Positions 37,854 through 46,461 of a stretch of DNA of 64,000 nucleotides are shown one piece after another (position 1 is the first letter of the stretch; every line of letters starts with the position of its first letter). Below the pieces are notes generated by a model. That model searched no databases. It worked only from the letters and a program-made list of their open reading frames with translations, and was not told where the DNA came from. Both the position numbers and the translations under genes were made by a program. The stretch is from contig CAKQNS010000001.1 in assembly GCA_934255455.1 (NCBI GenBank), forward strand, positions 124,001 through 188,000, written 5' to 3'. Source of the stretch: an uncultured Alphaproteobacteria bacterium (GTDB lineage: Bacteria > Pseudomonadota > Alphaproteobacteria > Rs-D84).

Positions 37854-40256
37854 ATGAATATTGAATTGGGCAAAAACATCAATGCGCGCGAAATTGAAAC
37901 AAAAATCCAGGAATTTTGGGATAATAACCATTTCTGGGACAATGATGTCGCGTCGACCAAACCGGCATTTTGCATCATGATGCCGCCACCAAATGTGACG
38001 GGCAATCTGCACATGGGGCATGCGCTGGATAATGTTTTGACTGATATTGTTTGCCGCTATAAACGTATGTGTGGTTATGATGTTTTGTGGCAGCCGGGAA
38101 CCGACCACGCGTCAATTGCAACCCAATTGTTGGTGGAACGCGATTTGTCAAAACGTGGCATAAATCCCCGTACAAAAACCAAACAGGAATTACTGGACAT
38201 TGCCTGGGCATGGAAGGCGGACAAGGGTGGCCAGATAATGAAACAGTTGCACACACTGGGCGTGACGCCGGTATGGTCGCGTGAACGTTTCACAATGGAC
38301 GCGGGGTTGTCTGCGGCGGTGAATAAACTGTTCGTCAAAATGTATAACGAGGGTTTGATTTATCGTGCGCGTCGCCTGGTCAATTGGTGCCCAAAACAAC
38401 AAACATCTATTTCGGATTTAGAGGTAGAGGTTCGTGAAGAACACGGTAAATTCTATTATTTCAAATATCCGTTAAAAGATGGCGGTTTTATCGAAATTGC
38501 AACAACGCGTCCGGAAACACTGTTCGGTGACCAGGCGATTGCAATTCATCCCGATAACGAAAAATTGAAACATTTTATCGGTAAAACGGCGATTATACCG
38601 CTGACCAATATTGAAATTCCGGTTATTGCCGATGTGCACGCCGACCCAGACAAGGGTACCGGTGCGGTGAAAATCACCCCCGCACATGACAAGGACGACT
38701 GGGCGGTTGGTCTGCGTCATAATTTGCCGGTGGTATGCGTTTTGACAAATGATGCAAAAATGGCAGATATTGATGTTGTGCCGGAAAAATATCGCGGAAT
38801 GGACCGCTTTACCGCGCGTGCCGAAATTATCAAAGATTTGGACGCCGCCGGTTTAATGATTAAAATTGACGATAAAATTATTCCGACCCCATATTCCGAA
38901 CGCGGTAATGTCGTTGTTGAGTATATGGTGCGTGACGAATGGTTTGTTGATGCACCAAAATTGGCGGAAAAAGCCATCGCCGCAGTAGAGGCGGGCCGGG
39001 TTAAATTTATGCCGGAACATCGCTATAATCTGTTTATGGCGTGGATGCGTGATATTCATGAATGGTCAATTTCGCGCCAACTGTGGTGGGGACACCAGAT
39101 TCCGGCGTGGTATGATGCCGATGGCAATATCTATGTCGCCGAGACCGAGGCAGCCGCAATCGCGCAATCTGGTGGCCGGGAATTGACCCGCGATGCGTCC
39201 TGTCTGGATACCTGGTTCTCGTCATCATTGTGGCCATTTTCAACATTGGGTTGGCCGGAAAAGACACCAGAATTGGCAAAATATTATCCGACCGATTTGC
39301 TGTACACGGGCGCAGATATTATTTTCTTTTGGGTTGCGCGTATGATTATGATGGGCATCTATGTTATGGACGATGTTCCGTTCCATACGGTGAATTTCCA
39401 CGGCCTGGTTCGCGATGCCAAGGGGCAAAAGATGTCCAAGACCAAGGGCAATGGCACCGACCCATTGACGACGGTTGATAAATTTGGTGTGGATGCGTTG
39501 CGTTATTGGATTGCAACCGCACCAATTGGCACCGACATTCGTTACAGTGATGACGAGGTTAAACGTGGTTCAAAATTGCTGACCAAATTGTGGAACGCGG
39601 CAAAATACACGTTGATGAATCTGACCGATTTTGATCCGAAAACGGCCACGCAAATTGCGCCCGCCAATCGCTATATTGAAGACAGATGGGTGTTGTCGGA
39701 ATTAAACAAAACGATTGCGGATGTTCGTCGCAATTTGGATAAATACGATAACTATAATTCCCGCGCGGCGATTGACACATTCTTTTACGAGGTGTTCTGT
39801 GACCAATACCTGGAATTTATCAAAGATCGTTTCTGGTCACCAGAAAAATACGACGCCGAATCGAAATTGGCGGCGCAATGGACTTTGTTCGAGGTTCTGC
39901 GTGCAATCATCGGATTATATGCGCCGTTTATACCGTTCCTGACCGAAGAACTGTGGCAAAAAATTTATAAACAGTACGAAGGCGGCGAAACATTGCACCT
40001 GACCACATTCCCGGCGGTGGATGCATCGCGCGACACCGATGTTCGTGACATGCAAATTGCGCTGGATATATTGCGTAGTGTTCGCGGCTTGCGCACAGAG
40101 CGCAAGGTTGGCAACGGTGCGAAACTGGAAACATTGACAATTCCGTCCGATACACCCGCGGCATTGCATGGTGTGATAAAATCCGCCGCGCGCGCGAATG
40201 AAATCGTGTTGGGCGACGCGATTGATTTCGTCGTTGCACCAAATGTTCAGGGGTAA
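37854..40256 (+). CDS. valS: Valyl-tRNA synthetase
   Basis: 800 residues, class I synthetase charging tRNA-Val. NVTGNLHMGHAL holds the HIGH-type motif (residues 44-55), VLWQPGTDHASIATQ is ValRS specific, and the CP1 editing domain has TTRPETLFGD. The KMSKS loop is KMSKTKGN near residue 530, followed by the anticodon-binding helical domain. The long C-terminal coiled coil found in larger ValRS is absent: 800 against about 950 in E. coli. The ATG at 37854 follows CGGGG; an upstream in-frame start would add 13 residues without a ribosome site. Confidence 0.96.
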   Translation: MNIELGKNINAREIETKIQEFWDNNHFWDNDVASTKPAFCIMMPPPNVTGNLHMGHALDNVLTDIVCRYKRMCGYDVLWQPGTDHASIATQLLVERDLSKRGINPRTKTKQELLDIAWAWKADKGGQIMKQLHTLGVTPVWSRERFTMDAGLSAAVNKLFVKMYNEGLIYRARRLVNWCPKQQTSISDLEVEVREEHGKFYYFKYPLKDGGFIEIATTRPETLFGDQAIAIHPDNEKLKHFIGKTAIIPLTNIEIPVIADVHADPDKGTGAVKITPAHDKDDWAVGLRHNLPVVCVLTNDAKMADIDVVPEKYRGMDRFTARAEIIKDLDAAGLMIKIDDKIIPTPYSERGNVVVEYMVRDEWFVDAPKLAEKAIAAVEAGRVKFMPEHRYNLFMAWMRDIHEWSISRQLWWGHQIPAWYDADGNIYVAETEAAAIAQSGGRELTRDASCLDTWFSSSLWPFSTLGWPEKTPELAKYYPTDLLYTGADIIFFWVARMIMMGIYVMDDVPFHTVNFHGLVRDAKGQKMSKTKGNGTDPLTTVDKFGVDALRYWIATAPIGTDIRYSDDEVKRGSKLLTKLWNAAKYTLMNLTDFDPKTATQIAPANRYIEDRWVLSELNKTIADVRRNLDKYDNYNSRAAIDTFFYEVFCDQYLEFIKDRFWSPEKYDAESKLAAQWTLFEVLRAIIGLYAPFIPFLTEELWQKIYKQYEGGETLHLTTFPAVDASRDTDVRDMQIALDILRSVRGLRTERKVGNGAKLETLTIPSDTPAALHGVIKSAARANEIVLGDAIDFVVAPNVQG

Positions 40257-40261
40257 TCGCG

Positions 40262-40987
40262 ATGTCTGAAAAATTGGTTGTTAAACGCACCTTACAGGCA
40301 TACCAGTGTGACCGATATGGATTTGTTCGTCCGTTGATTTTGATGAATGAATTACAGGGTTGTGCCGACACGCATGCCGAAATGTTGGGCTGTGGTCGTA
40401 CATTTTTGACCGAACACAATATGGCGTGGGTTGTCACGCATTATTTGGTCGACATCATTGAATTGCCGTGCGAGGGCGAAGAACTAACATTTTCAACATG
40501 GCCATCAATGAAGGAATTGCTGCGTGCCACACGTGATTTTGAAATTCGTGGCGCAGATGGGCGTCTGATGGTGCGTGCGACATCCCAGTGGGTTTTGATT
40601 GATATGTCAACGCGTCGTCCGGTTCGCCTGGATGATGCCGTGCCAACGTTGGTGCAACATGGTATGCGCGCATGGGATCGTATATTTTGTAAATTCCCGG
40701 ATTTCGTGCCCGAAAAAACACATGTGTTCAAATGCCGTTTTGACGACATTGATGTGAACCAGCATATAAACAACGCGGTATATGCCGTGTGGGCAACCGA
40801 AAGTGTTGGGTATGCGTACCGCAACGAACATAAATTACGCGCGATTGAATTGAATTTCAAAAAAGAAATCAATCCCGACACGCCCCAGGTTGAAATAGAT
40901 GTCAGAATAGATGGCGACATATCGCACCACAAAATTCGTACGGGCGACACCGAACACGCATCTGTTATTTGTACATGGGTTAAATAA
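40262..40987 (+). CDS. Acyl-ACP thioesterase (FatA/FatB-like)
   Basis: 241 residues, two hot-dog domains as in acyl-ACP thioesterases, which release free fatty acids from acyl-ACP. The first domain has YQCDRYGFVRPLILMNELQ. The second has the catalytic strand-helix DIDVNQHINNAVYAVW with conserved Asn and His (DxDxNxHVNN motif). Only 5 bp separate it from valS, so the two are co-transcribed. A terminator follows. Its role may be to supply fatty acids or tune membrane lipids. Confidence 0.87.
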   Translation: MSEKLVVKRTLQAYQCDRYGFVRPLILMNELQGCADTHAEMLGCGRTFLTEHNMAWVVTHYLVDIIELPCEGEELTFSTWPSMKELLRATRDFEIRGADGRLMVRATSQWVLIDMSTRRPVRLDDAVPTLVQHGMRAWDRIFCKFPDFVPEKTHVFKCRFDDIDVNQHINNAVYAVWATESVGYAYRNEHKLRAIELNFKKEINPDTPQVEIDVRIDGDISHHKIRTGDTEHASVICTWVK

Positions 40988-41010
40988 AAACGGGGCAAAG
41001 CCCCGTTTTT
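40986..41010 (+). terminator. Intrinsic terminator of valS operon
   Basis: AAAAACGGGGC/GCCCCGTTTTT stem with an AAA loop; 11 bp, starting at the stop codon. Confidence 0.92.
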
Positions 41011-41012
41011 AT

Positions 41013-41110
41013 AAAGTTCAAATACCAAAGTGCAAAGTTCAAATAATGTGTGCGCCGAATGGCGCACTGCTTTATTCATTTGAACTTTGAACTCTGAACT
41101 TTGAACTTTA
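41013..41110 (+). repeat. Dispersed AAGTTCAAA repeat, copy 4 (short form)
   Basis: Nearly identical to copy 1 in arms, core and length; the core hairpin loop reads GAAT instead of AGC. It follows the valS-operon terminator directly and ends 10 bp before the rpmH terminator. Confidence 0.87.
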
Positions 41111-41111
41111 A

Positions 41112-41140
41112 TAAAAAAACCGCCGATTGGCGGATTTTTT
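41112..41140. terminator. Terminator serving rpmH (minus) and readthrough (plus)
   Basis: CCGCC/GGCGG stem (41120-41133) flanked by seven A on the left and six T on the right, so it can act in both directions. Confidence 0.75.
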
Positions 41141-41291
41141 AATTAGCAGCACTGACGGCCAGGCGTTTACGCCCCGTCGCACGACGACGATTCAAAACCT
41201 CGCGTCCGCCCTTGGTTGCCATTCTTTCGCGAAAACCGTGCGTATGCACGCGACGAGTTTTTGACGGTTGATATGTACGTTTTGTTGCCAT
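41139..41291 (-). CDS. rpmH: 50S ribosomal protein L34
   Basis: 50 residues, too short for many ORF callers. It reads [15 protein letters not shown], then [18 protein letters not shown] and [16 protein letters not shown], the invariant L34 sequence (usual length 44-47). AAAGGA lies 8 bp upstream of the ATG at 41291. It stands alone: rnpA and yidC, which normally follow, are not here. A TGTGGTTAA, one base off a DnaA box, lies 20 bp upstream, but no cluster is seen. Confidence 0.95.
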   Translation of the reverse strand: MATKRTYQPSKTRRVHTHGFRERMATKGGREVLNRRRATGRKRLAVSAAN

Positions 41292-41346
41292 AATAAATCC
41301 TTTTGCGCGTATATTTAACCACAGGTTTTTATAAAACGCAACCTTT

Positions 41347-41442
41347 TTATTTAGATTTTACCAATCCCAGCTTGGCCAAGCCCTCCATCATCAGGTAATA
41401 TGTGAAAAGCAATGAAAACAGCCGCCAAAATGGTAAAAACAT
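41347..41442 (-). CDS. Possible 31-residue membrane peptide
   Basis: A short frame [19 protein letters not shown] then [12 protein letters not shown], with a GGGGAA ribosome site 7-12 nt before the ATG. It has one hydrophobic segment and a basic tail. It starts 19 bp after the stop of the 61-residue frame and could be its operon partner. It is too short to support by composition alone, so the call is tentative. Confidence 0.4.
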   Translation of the reverse strand: MFLPFWRLFSLLFTYYLMMEGLAKLGLVKSK

Positions 41443-41461
41443 TTGTTTGTTCCCCGGTTTT

Positions 41462-41647
41462 TTATCTGGTACGTTGCATTTTTTTTGCAATTGCGGAAAA
41501 TTTGTCGAAAATACGCAGGCACAATTCCGTGTTCAAATATGTGATGCATAGATGACTGCGGGTCATGTAATCGTTTGAATCCACATCGTCCAGCGCGCAT
41601 TCGGCGTCGTCATGAATTCGTTGAATTGCGTTTTTCAGTTTTCCCAT
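41462..41647 (-). CDS. Small cytosolic protein of unknown function
   Basis: 61 residues beginning MGKLKNAIQRIHDDAECALDD, helical, with acidic N-terminal and basic C-terminal halves. On the minus strand TGTGATATTCT lies 10 nt before the ATG; the same extended -10 form appears at 26337-26370 and 50009-50019. No family recognised. The promoter match and non-random composition support a real gene. Confidence 0.5.
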   Translation of the reverse strand: MGKLKNAIQRIHDDAECALDDVDSNDYMTRSHLCITYLNTELCLRIFDKFSAIAKKMQRTR

Positions 41648-41707
41648 AACGATTTTTAGAATATCACAAAGACCACTTTTGTCAATGTGTTTTTTGGGGT
41701 TTATTTC

Positions 41708-41737
41708 TTGACCAAAAGCCTAAAAATTTGCTATGTT
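41708..41737 (+). promoter_or_regulatory. gyrA promoter
   Basis: -35 TTGACC (41708-41713), an 18-bp spacer and -10 TATGTT (41732-41737), 30 nt upstream of the ATG. Confidence 0.6.
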
Positions 41738-41767
41738 GTCACTATCGAAAATAGGGGAAAAATTAGT

Positions 41768-44509
41768 ATGGACGAAATTATCAATAATAATGAAAACGGC
41801 GCGATGAAAATTCCGCAGTCTTCGATTGAACATGAAATGCGGACCAGCTTTCTGGATTACGCCATGTCGGTTATTGTTGACCGCGCGTTGCCTGATGTTC
41901 GCGACGGTTGCAAACCGGTGCATCGCCGTATTTTGTATGTTATGAACGATGTTGCCCCGGCAACCAAACCAACCGTTAAATCGGCCCGTATCGTGGGCGA
42001 GGTTATGGGTAAATATCACCCACATGGCGACAGTTCAATTTATGACGCAATGGCCCGTATGGCCCAGGATTTTTCCATGGGTGAAACATTGGTCCAAGGC
42101 CAAGGTAACTTTGGTTCGCGCGATGGCGATAAACCTGCGGCCATGCGTTATACCGAGGCCCGCCTGTCCAAACTGGGGGCGTCGCTGATGGACGATATGG
42201 ACAAAGACACCGTTGATTGGCAACCGAATTTTGATGGTTCATTGCAAGAGCCTGTTGTTTTGCCGACCAAGTTTCCAAATTTCTTGGTAAACGGTGGTTC
42301 GGGTATTGCGGTTGGTATGGCGACAAATGTGCCAACATATAATTTAGGCGAAATTTGCAATGGTATATTGGCTATTTTGAACAACAGCGATTTGTCCGAT
42401 GATGAATTGTTTAACATTATCCCGGGGCCTGATTTCCCGACGGGGGCGGTCGTAATGGGGCGCGCCGGCGCGTACAAGGCGCACACAACCGGTCGCGGTT
42501 CTATTATTGTTCGTGCAAAAACACACATGGAAAAATTCCACGACCATGACGCAATTGTGGTTGATGAAATCCCGTACCAGGTTAACAAGGCGCAAATGAT
42601 TATTAAAATCGCCGAATTGATAAAGGATAAACGCATCGAAGGCATTGCCGAAATTCGCGATGAATCATCCAAGGAAGGTTTGCGTATCGTTATTGAATTA
42701 AAACGCGATGCGATTGCGGATGTTGTACTGAATCATTTGTTCCAGTACACGGAAATGCAGACTAATTTCCCGGTCAATATGATGGCGCTGAACCGTGGTC
42801 GTCCGATGTTGTTCAACATTCGTGGCGTATTGGATGCGTTCATTGATTTCCGGTGCGAGGTTATTCGTCGCCGCACGATTTTTGATTTGAACAAGGCGCG
42901 TGCGCGTGCACATACATTGCTGGGCTTGTCCGTTGCCGTTGGCAATTTGGACGAGGTTATTGAACTGATTAAATCCAGCCCGAATCCCGATGCCGCGCGT
43001 GATGCGTTGATTTCGCGCGGATGGCGTGCGTCGGATATCGAATCGTATATTCAATTGATTGATGATCCAAACACAGAATACAAAGACGGCATGTTCTATA
43101 TGTCCGAAGATCAGGCGCGTGCAATTTTGGAATTACAGTTGCATCGTTTGACCGGTTTGGAACGCGACAAGATTCATGCCGATTTGACCGAACTGGGCGC
43201 ATTGATTAAAGACCTGTTGGATATTTTGGGCAGTCACGAACGCATTATTCAAATTATTCGTGATGAAACCACCGCTGTGCGTGACAACTGGGCATCGCCG
43301 CGTCGTACCGAAATTTCCGATGCCGAAATTGACATTGATATCGAAGATTTGATTGCGCGCGAAGATATGGTTGTCACCGTATCGAACACGGGGTACATTA
43401 AACGCGTGTCGTTGGATACATATCGTGCGCAAAAACGTGGGGGCAAGGGCCGCAATGCCATGACGACCAAGGACGACGACTATGTCGTCCAGGTGTTTGT
43501 TGCGAACACGCATACGCCACTGTTGTTCTTTAGTTCCAAGGGATTGTGCTATAAACTGAAAACATACAAATTACCCGAAGCGGCGGCGTCTGCCAAGGGA
43601 CGGCCATTGGTCAATCTGTTGCCGTTGGAAAATGGCGAAACGATTACCGCAATATTGCCAGTGCCCGAGGAAGAGGTTGCGCGCGTTCGCGCATCGGGTA
43701 CGGAACATTTCTTGATGTTCGCAACCGCGTCTGGTACGGTGCGTCGCAATCGTATGTCTGATTTTGATTCAATCCGCGCAAACGGTAAAATCGCAATGAA
43801 ATTGGACGATGGCGACAGTTTGATTTCTGTCCTGCCGTGTAATGAATCCCAGGATGTGTTCTTGGCAACATATCGCGGTCGTTGCATACGTTTCCCGGTC
43901 ACCGAAATTCGCGTCTTTGCAGGTCGCAATTCAACCGGTGTTCGTGGTATGAACCTGGGCGCAGATGATAAAATTATCGGTATGGCAATGTTGACACACG
44001 GCGAATCCGATGCAACCGTGCGCGCCGCATATATTAAACAATCGCGCGCATTGCGTCGTGCGGCAACCGGCGTTGACGAAGAAGCATCTGATGACGAAGA
44101 GGCAACAACGCTGACGCTGACTGATGAACAAATGGCGCGTATGGCGGCCGATGAACAGTTTATTTTGACCATATCTGAAAATGGTTTTGGTAAACGCACC
44201 AGCACGTACGAATATCGCACAACACACCGTGGCGGTAATGGATTTACCAACATTAAATTGGGTGGTAAAAACACAGCGGTCGCTGGGTCATTCCCGGTTG
44301 AAAATGGTCACGATGTAATGATGGTGACCGATGGCGGAAAAATCATCCGTACGCCGGTTGATGATGTTCGTATTGCCGGACGCAGTACGGCGGGTGTGAC
44401 ACTGTTCCGCACAGGTGAAAACGAACGCGTTGTGTCGGCGATTTCAATCGTCAGTGACGAAGGCGAAGCGGCCGAGGTCGAAGCCGACGCTGCCGCGATA
44501 TCTGAATAA
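41768..44509 (+). CDS. gyrA: DNA gyrase subunit A
   Basis: 913 residues. GyrA breaks and rejoins DNA in the A2B2 gyrase. The winged-helix domain has HPHGDSSIYDAMARMAQ, where Ser and Asp hold the E. coli 83 and 87 positions, so no classic quinolone-resistance change is seen. The active Tyr is in AAMRYTEARL. The C-terminal pinwheel holds the GyrA box as QKRGGKG, which excludes ParC. An acidic insert EEASDDEEATT (near 775-787) lies in the C-terminal domain. ATG 41768 follows AGGGGA; a longer frame lacks a ribosome site. Confidence 0.96.
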   Translation: MDEIINNNENGAMKIPQSSIEHEMRTSFLDYAMSVIVDRALPDVRDGCKPVHRRILYVMNDVAPATKPTVKSARIVGEVMGKYHPHGDSSIYDAMARMAQDFSMGETLVQGQGNFGSRDGDKPAAMRYTEARLSKLGASLMDDMDKDTVDWQPNFDGSLQEPVVLPTKFPNFLVNGGSGIAVGMATNVPTYNLGEICNGILAILNNSDLSDDELFNIIPGPDFPTGAVVMGRAGAYKAHTTGRGSIIVRAKTHMEKFHDHDAIVVDEIPYQVNKAQMIIKIAELIKDKRIEGIAEIRDESSKEGLRIVIELKRDAIADVVLNHLFQYTEMQTNFPVNMMALNRGRPMLFNIRGVLDAFIDFRCEVIRRRTIFDLNKARARAHTLLGLSVAVGNLDEVIELIKSSPNPDAARDALISRGWRASDIESYIQLIDDPNTEYKDGMFYMSEDQARAILELQLHRLTGLERDKIHADLTELGALIKDLLDILGSHERIIQIIRDETTAVRDNWASPRRTEISDAEIDIDIEDLIAREDMVVTVSNTGYIKRVSLDTYRAQKRGGKGRNAMTTKDDDYVVQVFVANTHTPLLFFSSKGLCYKLKTYKLPEAAASAKGRPLVNLLPLENGETITAILPVPEEEVARVRASGTEHFLMFATASGTVRRNRMSDFDSIRANGKIAMKLDDGDSLISVLPCNESQDVFLATYRGRCIRFPVTEIRVFAGRNSTGVRGMNLGADDKIIGMAMLTHGESDATVRAAYIKQSRALRRAATGVDEEASDDEEATTLTLTDEQMARMAADEQFILTISENGFGKRTSTYEYRTTHRGGNGFTNIKLGGKNTAVAGSFPVENGHDVMMVTDGGKIIRTPVDDVRIAGRSTAGVTLFRTGENERVVSAISIVSDEGEAAEVEADAAAISE

Positions 44510-44528
44510 ATAATGTGGGGGCCGGTAC

Positions 44529-44918
44529 ATGGAAAACAATGAATATTTTGCATCTATAAACGATGTTTCAAAACGGTTGAATGTACCGGCGCATACCTTG
44601 CGTTATTGGGAAAAACAATTCCCGGTGGCGATAAAGCCAACAACGGGTGCGGGTGGGCGTCGGTATTACCGCGTTGAGACGGTAAATCGCCTGGTCGTTA
44701 TCAAGGATTTATTGTATAACCGTGGTATGACTATTGCGGGTGTAAAAAAAATGATGCGTGATGGTGTGTTCCCAGATGATGCATCAACCACATCACCGGT
44801 CGCGCCAATCGCGGGGCCAAACACTGATGCGCCACATCGCGCCATTGCATCGACATCTGAAATTTCCGATGTTATTGATATGTTGATGGATGCAAAACAA
44901 ATTTTGACCGTCGGATAG
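44529..44918 (+). CDS. MerR-family transcriptional regulator
   Basis: 129 residues. The N-terminal winged helix-turn-helix reads SINDVSKRLNVPAHTLRYWEKQF and GGRRYYRVETVNRL, the MerR signature with the RYWE recognition segment. The dimerisation helix VIKDLLYNRGMTIAGVKKMM is short. The C-terminal part is Pro/Ala/Thr-rich, with no metal-binding Cys and no ligand domain. It resembles the alphaproteobacterial MerR regulators often found next to ihfA rather than a metal sensor. It follows gyrA by 19 bp with a GGGGG ribosome site and precedes a kinase-like gene by 7 bp, so the three may be an operon. Confidence 0.87.
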   Translation: MENNEYFASINDVSKRLNVPAHTLRYWEKQFPVAIKPTTGAGGRRYYRVETVNRLVVIKDLLYNRGMTIAGVKKMMRDGVFPDDASTTSPVAPIAGPNTDAPHRAIASTSEISDVIDMLMDAKQILTVG

Positions 44919-44925
44919 GTGAAAT

Positions 44926-45654
44926 ATGTTTTTCCGTTCATTACCGCATTTTATTACCAACACTATCTGTGGTTTTATCCCGGGGGTTGCGCGCCGTAAA
45001 AAGGTTCGTGCAATATTAAATTCGCCATTTGTTGCAGAATTGCATTTCGTTCGTCGGTGTACGCCCGAACGCATTCGCCGTGTGCGCGTGTTTGTTGGAT
45101 TTATGGCACGCAGTTTGATAATCAGTGTAAATGACAAAAATGTGTTCAAATTTCCGCTAAAACGTGCGGATTATCGCGAATTGGCGGTGCGTGAAAAACG
45201 CGTGGTTGATGCACTGGCGCCATACAGCTCGACATATACACCATCTGTTGAATTGTTACACAACGGTGACGATATTGTTCGCAAATATGATTTTGTGCCG
45301 GGGCGCGGACTGCGCACTTTCCCGGCGGAAACGATATTAAAACATAAAACAAAATTGGCGCGCCAGATTGCAAAATTTATCTTTGAAATCGCCAGTGTCG
45401 ACCCAGTTGAAATTCGTGATTTGAAACCGTCGCCCGATGCAAAACCCGGATATGCGTATGGCTGGTTCCAGGGTGACATAGTTGATAATTTTATGATTGA
45501 CCCAAAAACAATGAACATAACATCGTTTATTGATTGGGAGGATTGTGCATTTCGTGATTTTTCTGAAATATTTCACACCGAATATCGTTCGCCACAACGC
45601 GAATTGATGAACGCGGTCAAAGTCGAATACGATAAACTGTATAACGCAAAATAA
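44926..45654 (+). CDS. APH/choline-kinase-like phosphotransferase
   Basis: 242 residues. C-terminal motifs GDIVDNFMID and FIDWEDCAFRDFSEIF match the Brenner loop (H/N-G-D-x4-N) and the DFG-equivalent of aminoglycoside and choline kinases, with Gln instead of His before GD. ATP-lobe features are weak: KFPLKRADYRELAVREKRV. The N-terminus contains GFIPGVARRKKVRAILN, a basic amphipathic segment often seen before LPS or capsule glycosyltransferases, suggesting an envelope sugar or lipid substrate. It is expressed with the MerR gene. Confidence 0.7.
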   Translation: MFFRSLPHFITNTICGFIPGVARRKKVRAILNSPFVAELHFVRRCTPERIRRVRVFVGFMARSLIISVNDKNVFKFPLKRADYRELAVREKRVVDALAPYSSTYTPSVELLHNGDDIVRKYDFVPGRGLRTFPAETILKHKTKLARQIAKFIFEIASVDPVEIRDLKPSPDAKPGYAYGWFQGDIVDNFMIDPKTMNITSFIDWEDCAFRDFSEIFHTEYRSPQRELMNAVKVEYDKLYNAK

Positions 45655-45657
45655 ATT

Positions 45658-46002
45658 CTATTTTGCCAATGCTTCAACCAGTGTGGTAATTATTTTCAGG
45701 TTATCCCGCGACAGTTTGTATATATTTTGAATCAGCATTGTCATTTGTTTGTCGTGGACATATTCTTGTTCAGTCTCGCCAATAATGGTGCCGATGCCAA
45801 TGTTCCATAATTTACACAGTTCGTGCAGACGCGCAACCGGGAAACGATTACCGCCGGATTCATATTTTTGAATTTGTTGAAACGACACGCCCAGTAATTT
45901 AGATAAATCTTTCTGTGACATACCCATGCGTGCGCGTTGCACGGCGATGGCGCGCCCCAGCCTGGTGTTGAAATCGTGTGCATTGCGTGTTTGCCCAGAC
46001 AT
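45658..46002 (-). CDS. XRE-family transcriptional regulator
   Basis: 114 residues. The Cro/CI helix-turn-helix occupies residues 15-65: LGRAIAVQRARMGMSQKDLS, then KLLGVSFQQIQKYESGGNRF, a standard XRE match. The C-terminal helical part may dimerise. AAGGAG (46014-46009) fixes the ATG at 46002. The gene has a 171-nt leader with a terminator in front of the ribosome site and a palindrome over its -10 box, so it is likely autorepressed and attenuated. Confidence 0.9.
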   Translation of the reverse strand: MSGQTRNAHDFNTRLGRAIAVQRARMGMSQKDLSKLLGVSFQQIQKYESGGNRFPVARLHELCKLWNIGIGTIIGETEQEYVHDKQMTMLIQNIYKLSRDNLKIITTLVEALAK

Positions 46003-46025
46003 ATTTTGCTCCTTGGGGTTATATA

Positions 46026-46172
46026 TAAAAACACCGCCCTATGTATCAAGGCGGTTGGAGTTGATAAGCATGCAAAAACACATGTTGGTCTATTCAATAT
46101 ATTCGACCACACTCCAACCGATGATGTTGGAGCATTTTACGCCTGCGCAGGCGGTTTTTGCCGAGCTTATCA
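46026..46172 (-). promoter_or_regulatory. Structured leader with terminator/antiterminator layout upstream of the XRE gene
   Basis: On the minus strand the RNA would begin near 46173. P1 pairs TGATAAGC (46172-46165) with GCTTATCA (46069-46062). Inside are the palindrome CGCCTGC/GCAGGCG, a CTCCAAC/GTTGGAG hairpin and a TGGTC/GACCA hairpin. After P1, ACTCCAACCG (46061-46052) can pair with CGGTTGGAGT (46120-46111). That blocks the terminator ACCGCC/GGCGGT (46055-46033), which is followed by GTTTTT. The alternatives are mutually exclusive, as in attenuators and riboswitches. The ligand, if any, is unknown. Confidence 0.6.
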
Positions 46173-46180
46173 TTCTCGTA

Positions 46181-46197
46181 TAATAGGTCGCCTATTA
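46181..46197. promoter_or_regulatory. Palindromic operator over the XRE promoter
   Basis: TAATAGG-TCG-CCTATTA, a perfect 7-bp inverted repeat. Its left half contains most of the minus-strand -10 box TATTAT (46185-46180). Position and size fit an XRE dimer site, implying autorepression. Confidence 0.65.
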
Positions 46198-46276
46198 CAG
46201 CAAACATTCTAGAATAAAATAATCAAAAAATCCAACGCAAAATAAAAATCGTCGAACAAGTCGACGCTTTTTATTT

Positions 46277-46351
46277 TGGCAGTCCCAAGGGGAATCGAAC
46301 CCCTGTTCCCAGAATGAGAATCTGGTGTCCTGACCGCTAGACGATGGGACC
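46277..46351 (-). tRNA. tRNA-Glu (CTC anticodon)
   Basis: A cloverleaf on the minus strand: acceptor GGTCCCA/TGGGACT (first pair G-U), anticodon stem CCAGA/TCTGG with loop TTCTCAT giving CTC, T arm AGGGG-TTCGATT-CCCCT, discriminator G and encoded CCA. It reads GAG. A U-rich run follows its 3' end. It points toward the XRE gene, separated from it by about 80 bp and the XRE promoter. Confidence 0.92.
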
Positions 46352-46461
46352 AATACGGCGACATCATAACAGGCTTTTTTGTATTTTGCAAATAAATAGG
46401 ACTTGCAGACGGGAATTTTTGCATATAAAATTTTTTCGTCACGTGAATAAAAGAAAAAACA

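Noticed and set aside
41292..41767. A possible replication origin near rpmH and gyrA
   Set aside because: Only one near-match to a DnaA box (TGTGGTTAA) and no box cluster or AT-rich unwinding array.
46277..46351. Starting tRNA-Glu one base later, at 46350
   Set aside because: That leaves the CCA out of register; starting at 46351 gives a seven-pair acceptor with a G-U pair, discriminator G and encoded CCA.
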